Assembly (NCBI GenBank): GCA_964017155.1
Contig: OZ024854.1
Location: 15,830,181-15,894,180 of the forward strand
Origin: Oasisia sp. SBJ-2009
Lineage: Eukaryota; Annelida; Polychaeta; Sabellida; Siboglinidae
DNA: 64,000 bases
Direction of reading: 5' to 3'
How positions within the stretch are numbered: the first letter of the stretch is position 1; each line of letters starts with the position of its first letter. The notes beneath the pieces are model-generated. The model did not search any database and was not told the DNA's origin. It worked only from the letters and a program-made list of their open reading frames with translations. The position numbers were made by a program, and so were the translations under genes. Positions 1 through 10,709 of this stretch are shown piece by piece.

Positions 1-302
1 GCTTATTCTCCTCTGCGCCAGTTCCAGCCTCTATTGGTTCATCGAAAGCTTTGACGTCAGAGTCCTCTCATTTCTCCATCGGGGAATGCTGCGCTATGTT
101 GTGGCCCAGGTGTTTCTTCCATGTGGGCAGGTATCAAATGCGGTGTAGGTACAGTTGGTCGATGGTTGTTACACTGCATCGTCATCTTTTTCATGCCGAT
201 GCTGGCGTGCTCCCCAGATGTAAGGTCGTCGTCCCCGTCATCGGTAATGTGGGCGCAATGCAATGGAGGTAACAGATGGCAGTCTTACCTCACAGTGTGT
301 TG
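1..302 (-). repeat. Terminal direct repeat, copy 1 (3' LTR-like)
   Basis: Collinear with 3841-4200: both begin GCTTATT and end ACCTCACAGTGTGTTG. This copy lacks about 80 bp present in the other. The left edge may lie outside the window. Confidence 0.75.
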
Positions 303-341
303 GAATTGCCAGAATTGGCCAACTTGTGAGTAATATCACTT

Positions 342-1100
342 CTACAATACAGAGTTTGTTAATGGAAGTTTAATTCCTAATATCAACTGGTGTTCAGATC
401 TTGTGATTGTAAACACGCAAATGTTCTCATAGCACCAATGCATACTGGGAGATTCAAAACCAGCATGTCTGCCGGCTGTTAGAATTTTCACAATTTCTTG
501 CCTTCTTAATAATTCTTTGGTCAAAAATCCCAACTCTAGAGAAGTAACTTGTCTGTTAAATTTGTCGACTTGTCTGAGCCAATTGTCGTAGGCAGACTCC
601 GTCGCACTTAGAACCTGATCAATTCTATTCTGGGAGTCAAGAACTTGCAACAAGTTATCCTGCTGACTCAACTGTGCTTCAATTAATCACATTTCACGTG
701 ATATTTTGCTTATATAGTACTCTAAACCGAGGATATGTTTACGATCTTTGACTTGCTGTACATGTGTTTGAATTACTGCAGAAACCATTTGACTTACGGA
801 ATGTATGAATCTATGATTCACCTTGCCGATTTGCCGTAACTGTTGTTTACACTCCAAAACAGCTTCGTTTGTTGCAACGCTAAACAATGTTTTAGAGATC
901 TGTCCAAAAATGTTCAGTAATTCACTTCTTTGTCGCCTTAATGGTTGAGGGATGTATATCGATTATTCGATTTCAGCTAGGCGATCAATCCAGCCTTCCA
1001 TCGATTGATTGTTGAATTTTGGGATTGCTCGTAATTTAAGCAGGGCTGTCTTGAATTGTTCAATTTCTGTCAAAGTCCTCGTATTTCTGAAGGGGCTGTA
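342..1100 (-). pseudogene. Env-like fusion glycoprotein remnant of the gypsy element
   Basis: Three short open pieces (about 1090-950, 887-687, 671-342) read as one F-like envelope ectodomain: a basic RRQR stretch followed by a hydrophobic fusion-peptide-like segment and then long amphipathic helices. This arrangement is known from baculovirus F and errantivirus Env proteins. Two stops and frame changes interrupt it; the transmembrane end is not recognisable. Assignment rests on layout and motif spacing, not on an alignment. Confidence 0.6.
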
Positions 1101-1729
1101 ATAGTTATTAAAACGACCTATGTTGCAACGTGGTTACATGTGTCATCGGCTCCTGTCACCAACAGTCCGTCAGCCAAGAATTGCGGTTTGTTAAGTCGTA
1201 TTTCCTTTCTAGCATAATCACCTGCTAGTACCGCAATCATCAATGCGTAAATAATGCCACCAAACAGATACATTCTTGCCTAGAACGGTTCTGCACAAAT
1301 TCAGTAGGTGCTAAGTTCCTTCGCTTTCTAAAATGGGTAATGACAGGGTCTACCTCAATATCGCACCCTTCTGATGCATCTGCTGCCAACCGTAGACAGC
1401 TCCTGACTGTGGACCTCCGCCTAACTGTCTCATCGTCGTGTGATAAATCATCGGGCTGGGTGTTAAGCTCACTGTCCTCACTCTCTGTGTCAGTGGGGTC
1501 AACATGTGTGGGTTATGTATCTGGCCAGCCTTCTGTCTCCAGTATCAGCTTGGTTGCTCTTGTTTACGTTACTGTGGCACTTGTCCCATCTTAGCTCAGG
1601 GTCATCAGTTCTTACCTTATCACTGTTTAAAACCATTGTTTTCCCTGAGCATTGGTGATGTAAGAATATTGTAAGAATGTTTATGTCCGGTGGTGCCATT
1701 ACATGTGCTGAGATTAACAGTTGTTTTAG

Positions 1730-2583
1730 TTAGTCAAACGCTTCCTGTCCCTCTTCAATCCATGTGAAACGCACATCATTTCGTGTCAGTTCTGTCTGGA
1801 TGCACTGTTCGTTTAGGATATATCCTAAAAGCTGTACTTCTGGTAAACCGAAAGCACATTTTGCAGGTTTTAACTTAAATCTTGCATCCTTGAGTCGGTT
1901 AAATACTAGATGTAAATTGTTGACGTCCGCTTCCTCATTTGGACTGAAAACCAAAATGTCATTGATGTACACAAGCACACATTTCCCAGTCAAATCTGCC
2001 AAGATCCTGTTCATTTCTCTTTGGAAAAAGGTAGGAGCATCCTAAATGGCACTTTCGTAAATTCGTAATGTTCCACATGTCATCGGAAATAACTTCCTCA
2101 GCTACAGGCGTTTGGTAAAAATCGGCCTTTAAGTCGTTTAATAGATTTTGCTCCCTCCTGTTAAATCAAAAATATCTTATATGAGGCAACTGAAAAGCAT
2201 CATACTCTGTCACTTGGTTTAATTTACGATAGTCTATACAAATTCTTGACCCGTTATCTTTCTTATCAACCAACAAAATGGGAGAAGTAGGGGCTATTGC
2301 TTGGTCGAATGACTCCCTCACTTAACATGTCATCAATCATGTCTTCAACGATCATTCTTTTATTCAGTGGCATGCGATAAGCTGTTTGACAAATTGTGGG
2401 ATCTGTTGTTTTAATTCTTAGAGTGCTAGTCTTACGCCCTCCATTCCTCTCCCCTTTTTTTGAGAAAACGTCAGCGTTTTCTTGAATCAATGTATTTATT
2501 TCCGCATTTCCTGTTTCAGGAAATTGGACCGATACTAGAATAACCCTGTTTTGAATGTCGCCTAAGTGGCAATTTAATACCAT
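1730..2583 (-). pseudogene. Gypsy reverse transcriptase remnant
   Basis: N-terminal piece 2583-2266 has the YRMPLNKRMIVEDMIDDMLS and GVIRPSNSPYFS block; a middle piece has RICIDYRKLNQVTEYDAFQL; the C-terminal piece 2014-1730 has YINDILVFSP and KCAFGLPEVQLLGYIL. At least two frame breaks. The catalytic YxDD box reads YIND, so the first Asp is replaced by Asn. Confidence 0.85.
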
Positions 2584-2599
2584 GCCATGTTAACTCATT

Positions 2600-2934
2600 C
2601 TAGCACAAATCAATGACAGCTCTTCCTCGTCTTAAGGAAGGATCACCTATAATCATCTCATGCGGCAACTCATCACGTATTACCAGTTCAATAGGAGACG
2701 CCACTCCAGCTATTGAGATTTGGTTTTCCGACACACCTTCAATGACACACCACCTAATCCTTGTAAAGGAGCTGCATGTTCTAAATAATGCACTCTGTGA
2801 GTCCTGTTCACTATATTCGTTAACACATCACGTCTTGAGAGCGAGCATCTTGCCGTGGTATCTATAAACCTACACAACTTATAAACTGACACAATGACAT
2901 TGCACATAGGGCAACCGCTTACCTGTTCATGCAT
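2600..2934 (-). pseudogene. Gypsy aspartic protease remnant
   Basis: RFIDTTARCSL stands where RxxxDTGAxxS(x) is expected, so the catalytic DTG is DTT. The C-terminal part near 2710-2610 reads ELPHEMIIGDPSLRRGRAVI, typical of the protease-RT linker. Frame changes once. Confidence 0.6.
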
Positions 2935-3149
2935 TCCTAAGACATAGTGTCATTTCCCTGGTGGTTGCGCAGTCGGCAGGGCTGGTTTGTTTACAGTCCC
3001 TGGCAATGTGACCCCAGAGTCCGCATTCGTAACACTAGATTTAGCGCATGCGCAATGGGCTTGCATGCGAGGGCAATGGTTGATCCTCGGAGTTTGATCA
3101 ATGGCGTCTGTTGTTTCTCGATATCGTAGGCTGTCGCATGGTGGCTTGA

Positions 3150-3816
3150 CAGTTGACCTCCATTTTCACAATCTTTGTTGACAGCCTGGCAACGGTTGCT
3201 GTCAGGGCTTCAATCTGGCTGGCTGACTCCGGTGTCAGCCTTCCATGGTTTGGTCATCCCAATTTCCATGGGGGATTCCGTACGTCCAAGATGTTTGTAA
3301 GCGTCGCTTCACTCACAAAATCTTATGACGGTTGCAATCGCTTCTTCCATGTTTGCCGGATTCATCTGTTTAACTAGCTTTCTTGCCAGTTCGTCAGAAG
3401 CTAGTCCTCTTGCAAAACATTGAATCAGGAGGTGTTCCTGATCGGCGATACGCTGGCCAATCGGGTAACCGATATCGGCCACATCCCGGAAATGTCTAGC
3501 GTACTGCACAGTCAGTTCATACGCAGATTGAGACATTTTGTCTACGTCATCTCACAGAGCTGCGCTCTCATCAAGATTGAGAAACTGCATAGCGATGTGG
3601 TCTCTAATGTCGGGCCAGGGAATGTCTGCTCTGGCGACATTGTTGGTAGCATTTACACCTTCGATGTAACGTTCTAGTTTGAATCGCAATGGACCAGATT
3701 AAATCGCGGATCTGTTCTCGCGATGTTTTCATTGTCTTCCGTTTCCGCTCTAATTCAGTGAGTCCTTGGGTAAGGTTCTGAAACTGGGCACCCTCCATTG
3801 TTACAATGAAAGTCAC
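3150..3816 (-). pseudogene. Gypsy gag remnant
   Basis: Starts near 3798 (MEGAQFQNLTQGL). The segment 3536-3309 (YARHFRDVADIGYP, ECF-type helix RGLASDELARKLVKQMNP) is the retrotransposon gag capsid fold. Frames are broken between pieces; no zinc knuckle was confirmed. Confidence 0.7.
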
Positions 3817-3840
3817 AAAATAATTTGAGAATCACTCACT

Positions 3841-4200
3841 GCTTATTATCCTCTGTGCCAGTTTCGGCCTCTATCGGTTCATTGAAAGCTTTGGAGTCCT
3901 TCCATTCTCCGTCAAGGGGCCAAGGTGTTTCTTCCATGTTAGCAGGTATCAAACGCGGTGTAGGTACAGTTGTCGTAGGAGTTGATGTTGCCAGGGCCGT
4001 TGATTTCATCACCGAAGTAGAGCTGGGCATCGTCGATCAGAGGGGATGTACACGCCAGTGGTCGATGGTTGTTAGACTGCATCGTCATCTTTTTCATGCC
4101 GATGCTGGCATGCTACCCAGATGCAAGGTCGTTGTCCCCGTCATCGGTAATTTGGGTGCAATGGAGGTAACAGATGGGAGTCTTACCTCACAGTGTGTTG
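3841..4200 (-). repeat. Terminal direct repeat, copy 2 (5' LTR-like)
   Basis: Lies immediately upstream, in element sense, of gag. Diverged from copy 1 by scattered substitutions plus indels, which implies an old insertion. No clear TG...CA ends or primer-binding site were found. Confidence 0.7.
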
Positions 4201-5372
4201 ACACGTCGCTCGCCAAGCTGTGTCGTTCATAGCTAAGGGTCTGTACATTAGTCAATAAGACAAACACGTGTTTCCAGGTTCGCAGTCGGCGTCATTTACA
4301 AACACAACAACACAGGTGTGACATCACTTATTTCTCTCACTGTGTACTGAATGCAACATTTAAATCATGTCTGGATTTTTGAAGTCTAATCAAATAAAGC
4401 AAACTATATCACCGTGATATACAGTTGCAGAAATTTCGTTATTCAGAATTAGGGAAATGTTTTCCTAGTTTCCCGTGCAGTGCGTCAATGTCTCATTTTT
4501 GTATTAGTTGTGCCGCCCTCCTCGATATTCCAAAATCCACCTCTTAAGGACCCATGATCTCCTAAAATCTGTTTTCGTTATTTTTCAACTTAACTTATTG
4601 AAATTATAGGATAACATCATTTATATATAAAAAGAATTTTTCACATTAATTATAAAAACATTGTCCACCAGGTGGCGGTGTAGTCGACCCATAACTTAAA
4701 TTTTGGTTGCTTCACCGTGAAAAGTGTACCAGGAAAATGGATTGACCAAATGTGTTCAAACTTAGCATACCAATAGAATACATAAAGTAGCAGACTATGA
4801 CAGTTTGATTTTTTGGGTTACTTTACAAAAACAATTTATATGAATTTTTGAATCTTTGCTAATTTCCGTAAGTACATTTTCTATCAAAGTCATGACATTA
4901 CATGTAATCCAAATAGGTTATCTAAAATATGAGTCTGTCATAGTCTAGCAAATTATCTTGGGGAGAAATGCTGAAAATTTCAGAGGATTCTGTTCATAAA
5001 TAGCCGAGTTCTACCGAACAAGAGATTGCTCGTCGACAAAAAACATTTTACTGAGAAAATGGGCGTTGAAGTTTCTCAACATTCCAATAACAAATTTCGC
5101 AGGCAAAAATCGAACTGCCGTTATAACAGCACATGCAATGCTTCTATAGTCGATTGTCCTTCCACTGATATATATTGTTCATCATTTGGTTATGAGAAAA
5201 TGTGTATAAACATTATATTAGACATGAATGAATGAATGAATTATGTTTTTTATTCGACCAGTATTTCAACCAAATACATATCCATGTCAAAACAACTCAT
5301 ATTTATGTCATTGTTATCACTAAAAAATCGAACTGCAGCTAAAACTACAGTCTTTCACCAGTTCATTTCGAG
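4201..5372. other. No gene recognised
   Basis: AT-rich stretch between the gypsy element and the transposase. It holds one perfect CTCF-like 14-mer at 4665-4678. No ORF with recognisable content. Confidence 0.5.
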
Positions 5373-6389
5373 CTAGAATCCTCCAGCAGCATAGTCACTG
5401 GCTGAAGCATCAGCCTCGGCCGCACGAGTGATTCTGCGGGCCCGTCGTGCAGTCTTCGTTGATGCTTCAGCCTGCCGCTCCGATTCTCGCATTCTCTTCC
5501 TGTCAGCCTTCTCAACCGATGCGATGAGTCGCTCTCCTGAAGCGATGCCCATGGTGCCGCACAGACGCCGCATGGTCACCTCCACCCCACCGTTGAATTC
5601 TGCCACCGCAGCACATGTGGCAGAAAGCACTCGCTGCAAGTCAACAAATCCTGCCTTCGGACACTTGGCCCAGATCTTGGAGTGGAGGCTCTCATTTGGG
5701 TTCTGTGTCTTGCCCAGCAGACATCGCTCCAGGAGACTCTTGTCGGAGAGGCGGGTGTAGACTTCTTTCACGTCGCTGGCGACTTCAGGTGACAGCGCCG
5801 TGTGGACTTCGACGCGGTGTGGTCCTGGCTTCTGCCCGGTGGCGAGTGCCTTCTGGTAGAAGCACCAGCTGTCAGCTCCCACCGGGCAGCGGTCGTGCTG
5901 GGGCTTCTCGTCTGTGGACGAGGCGTGGTAAAATGAGGCCCACACTGCATCGTGCATCTCGTTCAGCTTGCCACTGTTGCCACGCACTGCCAGGTAATAA
6001 AATTCCTCCAACCTGTCCATGGTTGTTTTGGTAGGTCGGCCGAAACCCCGGCCTCCAAGGGTGACTCCACTCTTCTTGCCGGATGCTGCCAACTTGCGCA
6101 GGGCTGTGCCGAGTCGTTTGGCGACGTGGTTGACGCACTCCTCCTTATGCACTTCCACGTCACCATACACACGCACGTTGGTCAGGTGCCTGAACGACTT
6201 GGAGTCACCGTCGGAGACCATCGTGGTGTACCGGAACCCCCGTTCCATCGATCGATTCCAGAGGATCTCTGCAGCCTCAACCTCCATCCCTGCTGAGGTG
6301 CCTCGATAGTTCTGGTTGCACTCAGTGTGCGAGTCGAGCCATCTGTTGAACTTGGTACGCAACTTGACCTGATGGGAAACTACGCCCAT
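5373..6389 (-). CDS. Mutator-like transposase domain protein (animal DNA transposon), intact 338-codon ORF
   Basis: Uninterrupted ORF with the blocks SDGDSKSFRHL, EECVNHVAKRLGTALRKL, YHASSTDEKPQHDRCP, DSWCFYQKALATGQKPGPH, TQNPNESLHSKIWAKCPK. These are characteristic of the Mutator-like transposase domain found in many invertebrate and fish genomes (Pfam Mutator-like, from memory). The DGD and the NESLHS..W..CPK blocks are the presumed catalytic and C-terminal conserved regions. The C-terminus is basic (RRARRITRA). The N-terminal part (zinc finger or other DNA-binding segment) is absent, so the ORF begins mid-protein at the first Met; the true coding exon may extend or splice upstream. No terminal inverted repeats were found around it. 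GC content is clearly higher than in its flanks, a sign of recent arrival. Confidence 0.8.
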   Translation of the reverse strand: MGVVSHQVKLRTKFNRWLDSHTECNQNYRGTSAGMEVEAAEILWNRSMERGFRYTTMVSDGDSKSFRHLTNVRVYGDVEVHKEECVNHVAKRLGTALRKLAASGKKSGVTLGGRGFGRPTKTTMDRLEEFYYLAVRGNSGKLNEMHDAVWASFYHASSTDEKPQHDRCPVGADSWCFYQKALATGQKPGPHRVEVHTALSPEVASDVKEVYTRLSDKSLLERCLLGKTQNPNESLHSKIWAKCPKAGFVDLQRVLSATCAAVAEFNGGVEVTMRRLCGTMGIASGERLIASVEKADRKRMRESERQAEASTKTARRARRITRAAEADASASDYAAGGF

Positions 6390-6666
6390 GAATTGTCCAT
6401 AATTTTTTAAACAAATAACATGACTTTAAATAAAATGACTTTAACAAATAAAATATCCACATTACGAGGGTTTGTGGCGTTATGGATCTACACATGCGTG
6501 GTTTCATGTTGTCTCACTGTGGGGATGAGGGTGTATTGACCACGTTAGGGGGTATGCATATATTTGCATACTTCCCCGACTCCTAAAACCAGGACATGGT
6601 CACTAAGTGAATCTAAGGTCAGGCCAATGTCTGAATCAGTTCCCTGCTATGACCCTTTTAGCTCCC
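6390..6666. other. No gene recognised, upstream of the transposase
   Basis: Low-complexity AT-rich DNA; any missing 5' part of the transposase should be here but no continuing frame is evident. Confidence 0.4.
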
Positions 6667-6901
6667 GATTCTCTCCCACCATCCCTCTGGACAAGATTCT
6701 CTCCCACCATCTCTCTGGACAAGATTCTCTCCCACCATCCCTCTGGACAAGATTCTCTCCCACCATCCCTCTGGACAAGATTCTCTCCCACCATCCCTCT
6801 GGACAAGATTCTCTCCCACCATCCCTCTGGACAAGATTCTCTCCCACCATCCCTCTGGACAAGATTCTCTCCCACCATCCCTCTGGACAAGATTCTCTCC
6901 C
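6667..6901. repeat. 28-bp minisatellite, about 8.4 copies
   Basis: Unit GATTCTCTCCCACCATCCCT CTGGACAA; copies nearly identical, one differs by C to T. Confidence 0.97.
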
Positions 6902-7440
6902 CTAATTCTCTTGCTTAAGTCAACTGGACGACGACGAAGTGTTTCGCCATGTCGTCTGTCTTATGACAAGTCAACAATCTACAGAGAAATGTCTTAAAGG
7001 TGAACACGACACTACACGACACGTGTCGGAACAACTGGACACAGCTGAGACTGAGTGTGTTCGTGTGTGTGCTCTAGCTAGCGGGTGTGCATGTGTATAT
7101 AACTGACAGTGTCACTGAGTCACCAACCATGGACATGTCAATGTTAAACTCTGTTAAGTGGACGTAATTACAACACTCACTCACTCGAGCCACCACAGAC
7201 ATCTCAGTCCCGTCTTCAGACTTTGTCCCACACGGCAACATGCATCAGTTGTCGTTGTGTTCTCATCGAGTCTAAATAAAACATGGACAATCTGAACTTT
7301 CACTGACTCGACTCAAATAATATAAAAGTTTCTCACCGCAAACTCGGACTGATGTCAAATTTTGTTAGTTCGTTGACTTGTTTAAAAGTTCAATCAAAAG
7401 GTGGATTTGGGTTAATTAAATACTGCGATGGTCCAATTTA
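6902..7440. other. No gene recognised
   Basis: Contains short repeats such as ACACTACACGACACGTGTCG but no coding signal. Confidence 0.4.
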
Positions 7441-7486
7441 TCTTAGTTTATTTATCTTAGTTTGGTTGTTTGTGTGACATATCATG

Positions 7487-7678
7487 TATATATTCATGTG
7501 TACAGTCTCAAAACACTCCATCTCCTTCTTCCCGGCAACTAGACCCGTCATAGCAGTGGCCAGGATGTGGCAGTTCTTTACACAGTCTGCATACTCAATG
7601 TGTTCAAGATGCTCTATCTCCTTCAGTCCGGCCGCTAGACCTGTCATCACTGCTGACAGGATGTCGCAGTTCACTAAC
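7487..7678 (-). repeat. Twofold tandem duplication (~96 bp unit) with a conserved reading frame
   Basis: On - the two units read NCDILSAVMTGLAAGLKEIE and NCHILATAMTGLVAGKKEME in one open frame. No family recognised; the frame differs from that of exon 3. Confidence 0.55.
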
Positions 7679-7771
7679 CTGTAATATGAAGTCCCGGCAG
7701 TCATCAACAAAATGTTGCGGATGGAAGTGTCCCAGTTCGAGGAATTGCTGGAGAAAGTGACACCGATAATT
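7679..7771 (-). CDS. Candidate MADF gene exon 3
   Basis: Acceptor GTTCAG and donor GTTAGT frame 31 codons (FLELGHFHPQHFVDDCRDFI) in phase with exon 2. No domain recognised; TTTCTCCAG further in is an alternative acceptor. Confidence 0.4.
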
Positions 7772-8048
7772 CTGAACACAGATACACATTTTCTACTTAT
7801 TAATAGTAATATTTTTTAATATCTTTATAATATTTATGTATACACAAATATACTAATAGGTAGTATGTTAAATATATATATATATGCTTTTTTATTTGAT
7901 TTTATGTTCAACAAACATTATACAGCTGTATTTTCATTTATTTTGTCTATATTATTATGCAGAAAAACTAATGTAATTTTCAATTAATGTAACATGCTAC
8001 ATATAAACTGTATGATGCATAATAGTAAATAATATCGGAACCCCTTAC

Positions 8049-8236
8049 CAAGTTTGAGACAGAAGATCTCTTGGACACGTGAGGCCTCAGGAATGCATCT
8101 AACAAACCAAAGAATGGCCAGTTGGTTGTGTACACACTGTCAGTCCCTGCCCCGCTTCTTGAAGAGGTGTCTATTTTCCACCTCTCCCTGGAATAGCGGG
8201 TTCGTAGGTTACGAAACCTCTGTTGAATGTCATCAA
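8049..8236 (-). CDS. MADF gene exon 2
   Basis: Acceptor TTTAAACAG, donor GTAAGG. Carries the second and third helices of the MADF domain (RFRNLRTRYSRE). Confidence 0.8.
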
Positions 8237-9311
8237 CTGTTTAAAGAAATAGTACAAGTATTAAATTATGTTATATATTAGATATTGGCATCTTGCATTT
8301 ACATGAATTAATAGGAGTACCAGATAATAGTACAGTAATTAATTTAAATTACATGATGTTGTTACTACTTGTGGTTATGAAAACAATACACTATTCTACA
8401 CAGCTGTACATGTAGCTTTTATAATTTGTATTATTAAAATAGCAAATAATATTGCATAAATAACTTGTTAATAAGTAGCTTTAAAAAGTCTTGGAAATTG
8501 AACCAACATCATAGAATGGCAAGAGCGTTGTTGATAGAGTGATAGAAGTTCTTTGGTCAAGTACTGCACACTTCTTGGGCTAACATAGTCATAGGAGTTT
8601 GTGCGATTTGGTACGCAATGCTAAAGGTGCATGAACGTGAAATTAGAAGAACATTAAAAACTGAAACGTGCGAGTAACTGTGTAAACAAGTGTAGGGTAA
8701 AAGCCAGTATAATTGGACATAACACATTCAGTCTTCTTGTAATGTCATACCATTTGAAGAATATATGGCGGCATTAAGCACCATGCATTTTATTCTAAAT
8801 GTATACAATAATCCTAAGAAAGAAATTATTATATATGTATTTCAATTGTAGCCATTTTTATTTTTCTCCTAGACATAATAATTATGCTAAGCCAGGTTTC
8901 TTTTGCTAAATGTAAAATATACAATATACAAGCTTACGTTGGCACATTGCCAGACAATTCTGCCAAACGTGTTGGTTAACTAAATGATGTAAGGCTTGAG
9001 AAAAGTTAAACAACAGTTGTGTATACAAAAAGGTAAAAGTATGTCTGGCACTTTGGCGTCATGCAGAAAAGTATGCTGATTCAAATCTTGATATGCAGAT
9101 GCAATATTTCTTCTAACTAACACCTAACGTCTAATGCCCCCTGGCCCTGGGGCCTAATGTCCCCCTTTACCCTAATAATTTGTGCAGATTAAAAATAGTT
9201 TCTGTATCTAATGCTTAGCTATAATCTGGTGAGGTTGAACCAAGTACAAACTTGTAAGGGGCGGACGATAATACAAGTAGTCTTCGCTTAACAAATTCCA
9301 TCAATACTTAC

Positions 9312-9502
9312 CGCCAATTATTTTGTTCGTTCTCGTTTCCATTTCTGCTGAGATTGCGTGCAGTGCCGTTAAACGGTGATCTTTTTTTCTGGTAGTTGAT
9401 GCTACCTACATTCCACAAACATTCATGTTCATGAAACAATTCAGTAAATGCAACTATATCATCATCTGCCAGTCGAACATCGGTTTTCTTTGTGGCTGCC
9501 AT
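9312..9502 (-). pseudogene. MADF gene exon 1
   Basis: Start codon at 9502; donor GTAAGT after 9312. Homopolymer A7 shifts the frame by one. Confidence 0.75.
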
Positions 9503-9547
9503 GCTATCGGCGTCTCAAGTGTAGGCCTTTTGCTGTGATTGGACAAA

Positions 9548-9571
9548 TTCCATGCAACATGTTGCATGGAA
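9548..9571. promoter_or_regulatory. Perfect 24-bp palindrome upstream of the MADF gene
   Basis: TTCCATGCAACA and its exact reverse complement adjoin, 46 bp from the MADF ATG. Further GCAAC/GTTGC motifs and a 10-bp inverted repeat (9626-9635 with 9662-9671) follow. Confidence 0.6.
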
Positions 9572-9772
9572 AAGAACCTTCCCTATCCAAGAGACCGCTG
9601 CATGCAGCAGTCTCATGCGACACCACTGCTTGCAATTTCATGTTTACACTACGCAACGCGGTTGCAAGCAGCTGTGCCTCACGTTGCTATCAAATCAAAT
9701 CAAATTTTATTTTGTAACAACAACAACAATACATTATACATGTACATGAGCAATTAAAACAAAAAAGTATTG

Positions 9773-10709
9773 TTACGTGGTGGTCACATGGCACAGAATG
9801 TGCCGTCTTCCTGTGACCCCAAATTGCCCATAACTGCAGTAGGCGAAGCAGTAGCCCTTTGGAAAAGGTGGCGGTCTGACACCGGACGGTCTCTTTCGGG
9901 GGGAAATCAGAGGCTTGTTTAGGTGATGACTGCCAGCTAACTGAAAAAAAACCAGTTCCTGGTGCAAGGTAACCTATAGCATGTCAAAATGAGTGCGCAA
10001 TTTTCGGAAATCCTGATCGTCGGATAGGACAACATGATGTGGTGAATGAGATGCCATGTTGCGGATGATCTGCATATATTTGAGAATGCCATGTGTGTCA
10101 GCAGGAGAGTGATCAGTGTAGATAGCGATGAAGATTACAAAAGCATCAGAGCACTGTTCAATGTTTGCAACTTTGTTCAAGGTTGGGTGAAAAGAAAACG
10201 TTGACCGGAGGTGAGAACAGAAGTTTCCGGCACCGAGTTGCTTATAAGCAGCCCGAGGTCGACATATTGATCTGACCAGATTTTTTCCTTAATTATTTGG
10301 TTCACCAGGCTACCCAGTGGCACCGCCGCAAACGCATTCAAGTTTTTTGTGGAACTAGTTAATGCATCACCAAGGTCCCCGCGAATGACCCATCGATCGG
10401 AATGGCTGCTCCAGTCGCTACTGGCATGGCTGATCCAGCTGCGGCTGGAATACGATTACCCAATGCAGTGGCAGACGCCAACCCCAGGACTACCTCCCGA
10501 AGGGACGCCATGTCCGCCTTCATCGACACAATCTGAGCTGTCAGATCGGACACCCCAGGAGACGGCATAGGGGCAGGTATGGACACAGTAGGTGTTCCCT
10601 CCGTCAACACGTCTCCCACAACGGACCGTGCCTGTTTACGGGGCGGCCTGGCTACATCATCAGCATAACGTGTTGGCGCTTTCGTGGCCCGTGTCCGTTT
10701 AGGTGGCAT
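9773..10709 (-). pseudogene. Gag gene of retroelement A
   Basis: Starts MPPKRTRATKAPTRYADD at 10709; then a coiled region (QIVSMKADMASLREVVLGL). A one-base shift near 10365 is needed to continue into NAFAAVPLGSLVNQIIKEKI and YVDLGLLISNSVP, then CSDAFVIFIAIYTDHS and LKYMQIIRNMASHS, the DIRS/Ngaro-type gag core. A last piece has GYCFAYCSYG, start of the CCCH finger. At least two frame breaks. Confidence 0.75.

Larger units (their letters stand above)
1..4200 (-). mobile_element. Degenerate env-bearing Ty3/gypsy retroelement
   Basis: Read on -: terminal repeat (4200-3841), gag (about 3816-3150), protease (2934-2600), reverse transcriptase (2583-1730), a gap where RNase H and integrase should be, an Env-like fusion protein relic (about 1100-342), terminal repeat (302-1, probably cut by the window edge). 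Domain order is that of Metaviridae with an envelope gene (errantivirus-like layout). All reading frames carry stops or frameshifts. RNase H is only begun (TWIEEGQEAFD at about 1740), and no integrase motif was seen, so the copy is internally deleted and cannot move by itself. Confidence 0.8.
7679..9502 (-). pseudogene. MADF-domain DNA-binding protein gene, three exons seen, frameshift in exon 1
   Basis: MADF (Myb/SANT-like) domains bind DNA and occur in transcription factors and in accessory proteins of animal DNA transposons. Exon 1 (9502-9312, ATG at 9502) encodes ADDDIVAFTELFHEHECLWN; exon 2 (8236-8049) encodes VDDIQQRFRNLRTRYSRERW, SGAGTDSVY and TNWPFFGLLDAFLRP. Exon 2 phase fits only if exon 1 is read one base shifted after a run of seven A (9386-9380 region): then it continues ALHAISAEMETRTNKI into exon 2, exactly as a MADF domain should. 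Exon 3 (7771-7679) is a weaker call. Either a genuine one-base insertion or a sequencing error in the A run breaks it. Host gene or transposon accessory gene cannot be decided. Confidence 0.75.

Noticed and set aside
5428..6309. Several + strand frames of 96-139 codons opposite the transposase
   Set aside because: Shadow frames of a GC-rich coding region on -.
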